From Anaerolineales bacterium (GTDB lineage Bacteria; Chloroflexota; Anaerolineae; Anaerolineales; Villigracilaceae), in NCBI GenBank assembly GCA_025966435.1, contig JAICRQ010000229.1:1-6049 (forward strand): DNA of 6,049 nt, given 5' to 3'. Under the pieces are notes generated by a model. It ran no database searches and was not told the origin of the DNA. It saw only the letters and a list, made by a program, of their open reading frames with translations. This document shows, one piece after another, positions 1-4,799 of the stretch (its first letter is position 1; every line of letters starts with the position of its first letter). The translations under genes and the position numbers were made by a program.

Positions 1-105
1 GGGTCGGTTATACTCATCAACAGCGCGCGTCAACATCAGGTTAAAGTTAAGCCCAAGCCATTGCCAGCTGTCTCCGATGGAGATGATTAACTCTCCCCTT
101 GCCAT
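1..105 (-). CDS. Possible 5' end of a divergent hypothetical gene (partial, runs off left edge)
   Basis: Reading leftwards from an ATG at 105, 35 codons are open to the window edge. The peptide begins MARGELII and continues ISIGDSWQWLGLNFNL; I do not recognise it. The mix of hydrophobic, aromatic and charged residues looks protein-like. No Shine-Dalgarno lies before the ATG, but a promoter-like pair (TTGGTA, 17 bp, TTTAAT) lies just upstream on the same strand. Against this, the plus strand is also open in the codon-aligned frame from 1 to a TAA at 88-90, so the stretch could instead be the 3' end of a plus-strand gene, or noncoding. Low confidence. Confidence 0.3.
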   Translation of the reverse strand, partial: MARGELIISIGDSWQWLGLNFNLMLTRAVDEYNRP

Positions 106-126
106 TATTTATTTGCAGCACACAAT
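99..126 (+). promoter_or_regulatory. Weak candidate glnA promoter
   Basis: TTGCCA (99-104, 5/6 match to -35) and CACAAT (121-126, 4/6 match to -10) are 16 bp apart. They would start transcription near 133, giving a leader of about 30 nt before glnA. No GlnR or NtrC operator was recognised. This is motif reading only. Confidence 0.3.
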
Positions 127-153
127 TAAAATTTCACGATCACAATTTACCAA
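125..153 (-). promoter_or_regulatory. Candidate divergent minus-strand promoter
   Basis: On the minus strand TTGGTA (153-148) and TTTAAT (130-125) are separated by 17 bp, matching the sigma-70 consensus at 4/6 and 5/6. Transcription would start near 118, about 13 nt before the possible divergent ATG at 105. The -35 overlaps the glnA ribosome binding site on the other strand. The region is AT-rich, so a chance match is possible. Confidence 0.3.
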
Positions 154-157
154 GGAG
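152..157 (+). promoter_or_regulatory. Ribosome binding site of glnA
   Basis: AAGGAG lies 5 nt before the ATG at 163 and fixes that start. It is the clearest plus-strand Shine-Dalgarno in the window; the TIR and glycosyltransferase genes have none. Confidence 0.85.
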
Positions 158-162
158 AATGT

Positions 163-1503
163 ATGGATGCAAAAGATCTTGTCAGGCAAGTGAAAGAAGA
201 CGGAGTTAAATTCATCTCTCTGCAGTTCACCGATGTGACGGGTGCCGTGAAAAGCGTAGACATGCCGGTTAGCGGCCTGGACGGCGCTCTCGAAGACGGG
301 GTGTGGTTCGATGGCTCATCTGTGGAAGGGTTTGCTCGCATTCAGGAAAGCGACATGCACTTACGGCTTGACCCAGATACATATGCCGTCCTCCCCTGGA
401 GCTCTACAGAACGCCGCCGGGCGCGCATCTTCTGCGACATCTTCATGCCGGATGGCAGACCATTCGAAGGCGACCCACGCGGTGTGTTAAAGCGCTTGAT
501 GGCAAAGATCGCAGAACGCGGTTGGACGTACAACATTGGACCAGAGCCGGAATTCTTCCTGTTCAAAGCAGGAGGAAACGGTCATGGGGTTCACCCCGTG
601 CCGCACGATGTGGGCGGATATTTTGACTTCTCGGCGTTTGACGAAGCTACACGCGTGCGCACCGAGCTGATGGACGCGCTGCGCTCGATGGGACTCGAGG
701 TGGAAGTGGGTCATCACGAAGTCGCCCTGGGACAACACGAGATCGATTTCCGTTTTGCGAACGCAGTCAAAGCGGCAGACAACGTCCTGACACTGAAATA
801 CACCGTGAAAGCGATCGCCGCGCAGCACGGGTTGACTGCCTCATTCATGCCTAAGCCCGTTTTTGGCATTAACGGCTCGGGTATGCACTGTCACCAGAGT
901 CTGTTCGATAATGACGGCAATAATCTGTTCTTTGATGAGAATGACGAGTTCCATATCTCAAGCCGTGCTTACGCCTTCATTGCCGGGCAATTGAAACACG
1001 CCCACGGGCTTGCTGCTCTGGTCGCACCGACGGTCAATTCATACAAGCGGCTTGTGCCAGGTTATGAAGCGCCGGTGTACATCGGCTGGGCGCAGCAAAA
1101 CCGGTCGGCTTTGATTCGCATTCCGCGTTACACCGAAGGACGTAACAAATCCATGCGAGCGGAGCTGCGCTTCCCCGACCCATCGTCGAATCCGTATCTC
1201 GCGTTCGCCGGAATGCTCGCCGCGGCGCTGGATGGTATCGACAACAACCTCACGCCGCCCAAACCATTGAATAATGTCAACCTGTACCACCTCAACGCCG
1301 AGGAGCGACAGAAGATGAGCGTCGGAGAATTGCCTGGCTCCCTGGCAGAAGCGCTGACAGAGCTTGCTAAAGATCAGGTTCTCCTGGATGCATTGGGACC
1401 TGTGGCTTATGAGGCCTTCAACCGCGCCAAATGGGAGGAATGGGATGAGTATCGCATCCGTGTGACGGATTATGAGATTGAGAGGTATTTGGAGAGGGCG
1501 TAG
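163..1503 (+). CDS. glnA: Type I glutamine synthetase (GSI-alpha-like)
   Basis: Makes glutamine from glutamate, ammonium and ATP in the cytoplasm, the entry point of nitrogen assimilation. The 446-aa protein is full length for the shorter GSI-alpha class. It shows the beta-grasp N-terminal domain with FDGSSVEGFARI (49-60), then the catalytic domain with GPEPEFF (126-132), HHEVALGQHEIDF (184-196), the glutamate-loop motif NGSGMH (237-242), NSYKRLVPGYEAP (292-304, flap Glu302) and DPSSNPYLAFA (339-349). Arg59 aligns with Bacillus subtilis Arg62, which takes part in glutamine feedback inhibition. The C-terminal tract around Tyr375 reads NLYHLNAEER, closer to the NIYVMSKEER of B. subtilis than to the adenylylated NLYDL site of GSI-beta, so control by adenylylation is unlikely (inference). 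The start is set by AAGGAG 5 nt upstream. It appears monocistronic, with a hairpin terminator just downstream and no glnB, glnK or glnR neighbour in view. Confidence 0.97.
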   Translation: MDAKDLVRQVKEDGVKFISLQFTDVTGAVKSVDMPVSGLDGALEDGVWFDGSSVEGFARIQESDMHLRLDPDTYAVLPWSSTERRRARIFCDIFMPDGRPFEGDPRGVLKRLMAKIAERGWTYNIGPEPEFFLFKAGGNGHGVHPVPHDVGGYFDFSAFDEATRVRTELMDALRSMGLEVEVGHHEVALGQHEIDFRFANAVKAADNVLTLKYTVKAIAAQHGLTASFMPKPVFGINGSGMHCHQSLFDNDGNNLFFDENDEFHISSRAYAFIAGQLKHAHGLAALVAPTVNSYKRLVPGYEAPVYIGWAQQNRSALIRIPRYTEGRNKSMRAELRFPDPSSNPYLAFAGMLAAALDGIDNNLTPPKPLNNVNLYHLNAEERQKMSVGELPGSLAEALTELAKDQVLLDALGPVAYEAFNRAKWEEWDEYRIRVTDYEIERYLERA

Positions 1504-1538
1504 GTAGTGACTGGTAATTAGTAAGTAGTAATTGGAAG
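1504..1538 (+). repeat. Degenerate 7-bp tandem repeat after glnA
   Basis: Directly after the glnA stop, five consecutive 7-bp units can be read: GTAGTGA, CTGGTAA, TTAGTAA, GTAGTAA and TTGGAAG, with a rough consensus of TTAGTAA. They fill the gap between the stop codon and the terminator hairpin. They resemble the heptanucleotide short tandem repeats known from cyanobacterial intergenic regions, but five imperfect copies are little evidence. Confidence 0.45.
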
Positions 1539-1541
1539 TTG

Positions 1542-1579
1542 AGACCTCTGAGGGATAATATCCCTTGGAGGTCTTGTTT
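1542..1579 (+). terminator. Rho-independent terminator of glnA
   Basis: AGACCTC (1542-1548) pairs with GAGGTCT (1568-1574). Inside it, AGGGATA (1551-1557) and TATCCCT (1559-1565) are also complementary. The TG dinucleotides between them can form G-U wobbles, making one nearly continuous stem with a loop around TAATA. A short T-rich run (TTGTTT, 1574-1579) follows on the plus strand only, so it points to glnA termination. The TIR gene starts 28 nt after the end of this element. Confidence 0.8.
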
Positions 1580-1590
1580 ATCAACACGTG

Positions 1591-1596
1591 TATAAT
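1591..1596 (+). promoter_or_regulatory. Consensus -10 box immediately before the TIR gene
   Basis: A perfect TATAAT lies 10 nt before ATG 1607. No good -35 exists at 16-18 bp; the nearest, TTGGAG at 1565-1570, is 20 bp away. Initiation about 7 nt downstream would give a 5' end near A1604, hence a leader of about 3 nt or none. The box overlaps the alternative ATG at 1595, which argues against that start and against TTG 1565, which lies inside the glnA terminator. Confidence 0.55.
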
Positions 1597-1606
1597 GAAA
1601 AACACG

Positions 1607-2728
1607 ATGACAAAAGAGATTTTCATCTCCTACTCCCGGCGCGATCAGGAATTTGTCACACGTTTAGCCAGTGACCTGGATGCACAGGTGGCAGGGGTGT
1701 GGTTCGATCAATCCAGTATTCAGTTGGGGGAAAAGTGGCATGATGAGATCATGGAAGGCATCCGTGATTGCAAAGCATTTATTCTTGTACTCTCCCCGGA
1801 TGCAATGGAATCCCGTTATGTGCGCGAAGAAGTGAATAAGGCTCTGGAACTTGGCAAAACGATCTTCCCTGTCATCTACCGTCCTACAAAGTGGAAAGGT
1901 GAATTCGAGACGTTAGTGAAAGAGGTACAAACGCTTGATCTGCGCTCCGGCAGTTATACCGATAATTTTCATAAGCTGGTTGACGGCTTGATCGAAGCAG
2001 GCGCGGCAAGAGCAACCGGCGAACGCCCATTCCTCCGCCAGCCAACCCAGCCTGGTTTAGGTGCTGTCTTCAACAGAATCCCCGGCTGGGCCTTTGCCTG
2101 GAGCCTTGGCTGGCTCGTCTTTTGGATTGTCCTGCTGATATTCTTCGCGATTGCCCTTGTCAACCAGGGAAATTGGGGAAGTGACGATTTGCTCGCCTTT
2201 CTTCTTATTCTTATCAGTGCTGCTGTCGGCGGTTTTGCAGGAGGCTTATTCGCAGGGCTGCTTACAATGCTCATACTTCGACCCAATGCGCCGTCTATTT
2301 CGTGGAAGCATATGTCCCCAACAATTCGCATTTGGGGAATCAGCGGTCCGCTGGGGATGGTTGTTTCTGGCTTGATCACTGCATTGATGATTGCATTCGG
2401 AGCACTCGGTGTCCAAAGCGCGGAACCAGATTGCGCGGGTATTGGTCTTGGCGAGTGCGTCGGACAAATCTTTGGCGCTGCCATTGGAGAAGCGATCGCG
2501 TTGGTGATTCTGATCCTTTTCGTATTTCTGCTCTTTGTGATCGCCGCCTGGTTTCTTACCGGGATGTTCGCTGGCTGGCAGGTTGTCCGTCATATCCGCA
2601 AACTGGAACCTGGCATCACCAGCGCGCAAGGCTGGAGAGTTTCAGCCGGGTGGGGATGTGGCTCCATCCTTGCGGTAGCGGTGATGTTTTTGCTTATGGG
2701 GATTCTTTTCAGTGCCCTGGGGTTGTAA
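1607..2728 (+). CDS. TIR-domain protein with C-terminal multi-pass membrane region
   Basis: A 373-aa protein. Residues 3-130 form a bacterial TIR_2-type domain: EIFISYSRRD (4-13), the box-2-like VWFDQSSIQLGEKW (31-44) and AFILVLSP (57-64). Glu47, in WHDEIMEGI, sits where TIR NAD-cleaving enzymes carry their catalytic Glu. A linker (about 131-160) leads to about five hydrophobic segments: 163-185, 195-224, 242-268, 285-321 and 349-372. Basic stretches (225-241, 328-344) and an acidic loop with Cys276 and Cys284 fit a cytoplasmic TIR domain and an outward-facing Cys loop. Two glycine zippers are visible: G209/G213/G217 and G286/G290/G294. TIR proteins of this kind act in signalling or antiphage NAD+ depletion, but no partner gene lies beside it, so the role is open. 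I chose ATG 1607 because the TIR fold begins there and longer readings run through a -10 box and the glnA terminator. No Shine-Dalgarno is visible. The segment count could shift by one or two, since 195-224 and 285-321 are long. Confidence 0.85.
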   Translation: MTKEIFISYSRRDQEFVTRLASDLDAQVAGVWFDQSSIQLGEKWHDEIMEGIRDCKAFILVLSPDAMESRYVREEVNKALELGKTIFPVIYRPTKWKGEFETLVKEVQTLDLRSGSYTDNFHKLVDGLIEAGAARATGERPFLRQPTQPGLGAVFNRIPGWAFAWSLGWLVFWIVLLIFFAIALVNQGNWGSDDLLAFLLILISAAVGGFAGGLFAGLLTMLILRPNAPSISWKHMSPTIRIWGISGPLGMVVSGLITALMIAFGALGVQSAEPDCAGIGLGECVGQIFGAAIGEAIALVILILFVFLLFVIAAWFLTGMFAGWQVVRHIRKLEPGITSAQGWRVSAGWGCGSILAVAVMFLLMGILFSALGL

Positions 2729-2748
2729 GACCTTACGCAGAGTCTTTT
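2727..2748 (+). terminator. Weak candidate terminator of the TIR gene
   Basis: AAGAC (2727-2731, overlapping the stop codon) pairs with GTCTT (2742-2746); CT (2732-2733) can add two pairs with AG (2739-2740) across a bulge, and the arm ends in TTTT (2745-2748). The stem is short, so this is only a candidate. It lies in the 95-bp convergent gap (2729-2823) between the TIR and transporter genes. Confidence 0.3.
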
Positions 2749-2760
2749 CCAACATGCTGT

Positions 2761-2775
2761 CTCAGCGCTGCTGAG
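2761..2775. repeat. Short inverted repeat in the convergent intergenic gap
   Basis: CTCAGC, a GCT loop and GCTGAG form a perfect 6-bp GC-rich stem between the two convergent genes. Neither strand has a T-run after it, so a rho-independent terminator is not established. It may slow or protect transcript ends from either side. Confidence 0.35.
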
Positions 2776-2823
2776 CGAATAGAGTCTTGCGAGTCGTCTG
2801 TCGGGAAATCGTTATTATGGAAT

Positions 2824-3528
2824 TCAGACCACAAATGGATTAAAGTTCGTGCTGCGATCGAAATAGTCTTCGTTCTCCGCTCTCTTGAGAGCCGCGACAA
2901 CAGCATACGTGACAGGCGTCATCAATGCCTCCACGCCGCATTTGAAGATGTAATTGGTCACGGTAAGAGTAAGGAACAGACTCCACGGAAAGACGCCGAA
3001 CGCTGAGGCGACCACGACAAACATCACCGTATCTACAAGTTGACCGAAGATCGTGCTGCCGATCGTCCGCGCCCACAGCCATCGACCCTGGGTTAGCACT
3101 TTCATTTTTGCGAGAATAAAGGAATTGGTAAATTCGCCTGTCCAATAGCCTGCGAGGCTTGCCAGGACAATTCCGCCGGTGCTCATCCCGCCAAGGATTG
3201 CATTGTAGGCATCGTCTCCGGCATAGCCTTGCCATGTCGCCTCTCCTGGCATCAGACGAATGAGCCAGAAGATGACCGCGCTCAGCGCCAGGCAGAGGAA
3301 CCCCGCCCAGATCACACGTCGCGATTGTTTATATCCATACACTTCGGTAAGAATGTCGCCAAAGATATAACTGATCGGAAACAAGATTGTCCCCGCATCA
3401 AACGCCAGCGGCAGACCAAAAAGGCTAAAACCCCAGTCCACGATTTTTGCGGAGGAAGCGATATTGCTGACCACAAGCACCGTTACGAAGACAGCCGTGA
3501 TCAAGTTGAGGAAGCGATATTGTTTCAT
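2824..3528 (-). CDS. yhhQ: Queuosine precursor transporter, YhhQ/Vut_1 family
   Basis: A 234-aa integral membrane protein with about six hydrophobic segments (roughly 6-24, 36-58, 72-91, 114-131, 152-176 and 183-215). Family-typical stretches are FPISYIFGDILTEVYGY (50-66), GEFTNSFILAKMK (131-143), RTIGSTIFGQLVDTVMF (154-170) and NYIFKCGVEALMTP (192-205). Characterised YhhQ proteins import the 7-deazaguanine precursors preQ0/preQ1, which are inserted at tRNA position 34 by Tgt and matured to queuosine. It is last in the minus-strand operon, 12 nt after the thiolation gene, matching a tRNA modification theme. There is no convincing Shine-Dalgarno, and the ATG lies at the centre of the palindrome GTTTCATGAAAC, so translation may depend on coupling to the upstream gene. 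No queuosine synthesis genes lie in the window; whether the cell relies on salvage cannot be told. Confidence 0.93.
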   Translation of the reverse strand: MKQYRFLNLITAVFVTVLVVSNIASSAKIVDWGFSLFGLPLAFDAGTILFPISYIFGDILTEVYGYKQSRRVIWAGFLCLALSAVIFWLIRLMPGEATWQGYAGDDAYNAILGGMSTGGIVLASLAGYWTGEFTNSFILAKMKVLTQGRWLWARTIGSTIFGQLVDTVMFVVVASAFGVFPWSLFLTLTVTNYIFKCGVEALMTPVTYAVVAALKRAENEDYFDRSTNFNPFVV

Positions 3529-3545
3529 GAAACTTAAGCTTTAAG
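3522..3545. repeat. Two adjacent palindromes at the ttuA-yhhQ junction
   Basis: GTTTCATGAAAC (3522-3533) is a perfect 12-bp palindrome with the yhhQ start codon in its centre. It abuts CTTAA-GCT-TTAAG (3533-3545), which contains the ttuA stop. Together they fill the whole gene junction. A weak RNA hairpin with the start codon in its loop, or a protein site, is possible. Chance is also possible in such AT-rich sequence. Confidence 0.45.
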
Positions 3546-4479
3546 CAGCTTGGGCAGAGGTAGCTTTTTCAATCATCCTGCAAAACGAACAAAGATCGCC
3601 GGTGGAGGTAGGTTGTCCACATTTTGGACAGGAGCGCAAATGTGCCCGCTCGAGATCTTTTTCGATGAACAGATCACCGCGTTTGCGCGCTTCGAGGAAA
3701 CGGAGATAGAACGTGAGCTTTGCACCCGGACGTGCCGTTTCGAGTTGGTTGAGCAGTTCCTTGTAATAGATGGACTGTGACCCTTCGGCAAAAGGACATT
3801 CTTCGTAAATATATTCAATCCCGCGCACTAGTGAATAGGCGGTCATTTCACGCTCGTAGAAGCGGCACAGGGGCTTGACCTTACGCGCCAGCCCGTCAGA
3901 CGCAGGCAGGACAGGTCCTTGGCGAAGGAGATATTCACTCGACCAGGACAACGTATTGCCGAAGAGCACCGCAGCCTCGTCATCGAGGTTATGCCCTGTC
4001 GCCAGCACATCATAACCAAGATCTCGCGCGATCCGGTTCATTTCATGCCGTTTCGCCAAACCGCAGACGGCACATGGCTTGCCGTGTCCGCGGTGGGAGA
4101 TCTCGGAAAGCACCGGGATGGGCTGCCCATATTCCGTTTCGATGTCCACGATGTGAAGCTTGAGATCTCGTTCGTGCGCGAATTTTTCCGTGAGACGCTG
4201 TGACTCGTGCGAATACCCGATGCCCCCATCGATACCCAGACCCAGATACAGCCCATCGGCATGGTAACCGAGTCGGTGAAGGATATCCCACAGTGCAAGC
4301 GAATCCTTGCCGCCCGAAACAGCGACCAGGATCTTCTCGTCGCGCGTGAACATCTCGTATTTTTTAATAAAGCGTTCGGTCTGTTCGGGCACCCAATCCA
4401 GGTAGTGCTCCTTGCACAGCGCCAGTTTGTGCTGGCGCATATTGACGGATGCCTTCCCTCCACACTTTTTACATTTCAT
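3541..4479 (-). CDS. ttuA: TtuA-type tRNA 2-thiolation enzyme (TtcA/TtuA family)
   Basis: A 312-aa ATP-pyrophosphatase that adenylates a tRNA base and replaces its 2-oxygen with sulfur. In Thermus, TtuA makes 2-thioribothymidine at position 54. The order is diagnostic: N-terminal zinc finger (Cys3, Cys6, Cys22, His25), PP-loop SGGKDS (55-60), CAVC (Cys136, Cys139), TGHNLDDEA (161-169), Cys228 in EECPF, and C-terminal zinc finger (Cys284, Cys287, Cys297, Cys300). Cys136, Cys139 and Cys228 match the three cysteines that hold the [4Fe-4S] cluster in TtuA. The two zinc fingers and the sulfur-carrier gene directly upstream favour TtuA over TtcA (C32 thiolation, which does not use a ubiquitin-like carrier); the exact tRNA position remains inferred. 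The start overlaps the upstream gene by 11 nt, with GAGG 8 nt before the ATG, indicating translational coupling. Confidence 0.92.
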   Translation of the reverse strand: MKCKKCGGKASVNMRQHKLALCKEHYLDWVPEQTERFIKKYEMFTRDEKILVAVSGGKDSLALWDILHRLGYHADGLYLGLGIDGGIGYSHESQRLTEKFAHERDLKLHIVDIETEYGQPIPVLSEISHRGHGKPCAVCGLAKRHEMNRIARDLGYDVLATGHNLDDEAAVLFGNTLSWSSEYLLRQGPVLPASDGLARKVKPLCRFYEREMTAYSLVRGIEYIYEECPFAEGSQSIYYKELLNQLETARPGAKLTFYLRFLEARKRGDLFIEKDLERAHLRSCPKCGQPTSTGDLCSFCRMIEKATSAQAA

Positions 4480-4723
4480 GGCAGATGCCTCGCAGTTCGG
4501 TATTGGATGTTCGAGTATCGATTCCCGCTCCCCCTGAAATTACCGCGATCAATTTGACCACGTCTCCGTCCTTGAGAATCTCATCCTCCAGAATCATCTC
4601 CCCCTCTCGCGTCGCGATAACCGACTCCGGCACCACGCTGATCTTCTGCAAGGCAGAAAGCAGTGTCATGCCAGGTTTTACTTCGTATTCCTTGTCGCGC
4701 AAAATCAGTTTAACCAAACTCAC
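4469..4723 (-). CDS. ttuB: Ubiquitin-like sulfur carrier (ThiS/MoaD/TtuB-like) with C-terminal tail
   Basis: A small beta-grasp protein of 84 aa from GTG 4723. KPGMTLLSAL, GEMILEDEILKDGD and the strand VVKLIAVISGG are typical of ThiS/TtuB proteins, which carry sulfur as a thiocarboxylate on a terminal Gly-Gly. Placement directly before ttuA suggests it is the TtuB-like donor. The activating E1-like enzyme (TtuC/MoeB type) and the sulfurtransferase are not in the window. The oddity is that Gly64-Gly65 is not terminal: 19 residues follow (AGIDTRTSNTELRGICHEM), reaching into the ttuA start. Activation would need the tail removed, or this is a decayed or divergent carrier. Start: the strong GGAGGA (4729-4724) abuts GTG 4723 too closely, while TTG 4717 lies 7 nt from GGAGG, so a TTG start giving 82 aa is more likely. 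The ttuB name rests on context. Confidence 0.82.
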   Translation of the reverse strand: MSLVKLILRDKEYEVKPGMTLLSALQKISVVPESVIATREGEMILEDEILKDGDVVKLIAVISGGAGIDTRTSNTELRGICHEM

Positions 4724-4729
4724 TCCTCC
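4724..4729 (-). promoter_or_regulatory. Shine-Dalgarno that decides the sulfur-carrier start
   Basis: GGAGGA on the minus strand ends directly against GTG 4723 but gives a normal 7-nt spacing from GGAGG to TTG 4717 (codon 3). The spacing favours the TTG start. Confidence 0.65.
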
Positions 4730-4736
4730 GAGAACG

Positions 4737-4745
4737 ATTCTACCA
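4737..4745 (-). promoter_or_regulatory. Extended -10 promoter of the ttuB-ttuA-yhhQ operon
   Basis: The minus strand reads TGGTAGAAT, an extended -10 (TGn plus a 5/6 TATAAT match) with no clear -35, as is common for extended -10 promoters. Initiation near 4730 would leave a leader just long enough for the Shine-Dalgarno. That is too short for any riboswitch. Confidence 0.45.
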
Positions 4746-4763
4746 TCAGGCAGGAATCACGCC

Positions 4764-4793
4764 TTGACAGCTATACACTATTAAATGTACGAT
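4764..4793 (+). promoter_or_regulatory. Promoter of the glycosyltransferase gene
   Basis: A perfect -35 TTGACA (4764-4769) is followed at 18 bp by TACGAT (4788-4793, 4/6). Seven bases past the -10 is A4800, the first base of the ATG chosen for the gene, so the transcript is predicted to be leaderless. It runs back to back with the minus-strand operon promoter at 4745-4737. Confidence 0.5.
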
Positions 4794-4799
4794 AGACTT

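Noticed and set aside
1039..1626. 195-aa minus-strand open frame over the glnA 3' end
   Set aside because: It is antisense to conserved glnA codons, and its N-terminal part is a translation of the heptamer spacer and terminator. It has no protein-family features.
1969..2484. 171-aa minus-strand open frame antisense to the TIR gene
   Set aside because: Low-complexity Pro/Ala/Ser-rich translation, as expected opposite a Gly/Leu-rich membrane region.
2739..2788. 8-bp direct repeat AGAGTCTT (2739-2746 and 2781-2788) as insertion or attachment footprints
   Set aside because: It is too short, with no mobile gene between or beside the copies; chance is sufficient.
2302..3006. 234-aa plus-strand open frame spanning the TIR gene end and the transporter gene end
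   Set aside because: It runs in another frame of the TIR membrane region and then antisense through yhhQ; both overlapped genes have strong family or topology evidence. The translation is rich in Arg, Cys and Trp with no domain.
4469..4723. Frameshift in the sulfur-carrier gene as the cause of the extra tail
   Set aside because: Changing the G5 run by one base either way does not yield a stop after Gly-Gly: one shift runs into ttuA and the other adds a different tail. A substitution that removed a stop remains possible.
4724..4763. preQ1 riboswitch upstream of the operon that includes the queuosine precursor transporter
   Set aside because: The predicted leader is only about 7-13 nt, and no preQ1-I type hairpin plus A-rich tail is seen there or before yhhQ.
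4207..4784. Plus-strand open frames opposite ttuA and ttuB
   Set aside because: They are antisense to genes with intact zinc-finger, PP-loop and beta-grasp motifs, and they have no family signature.
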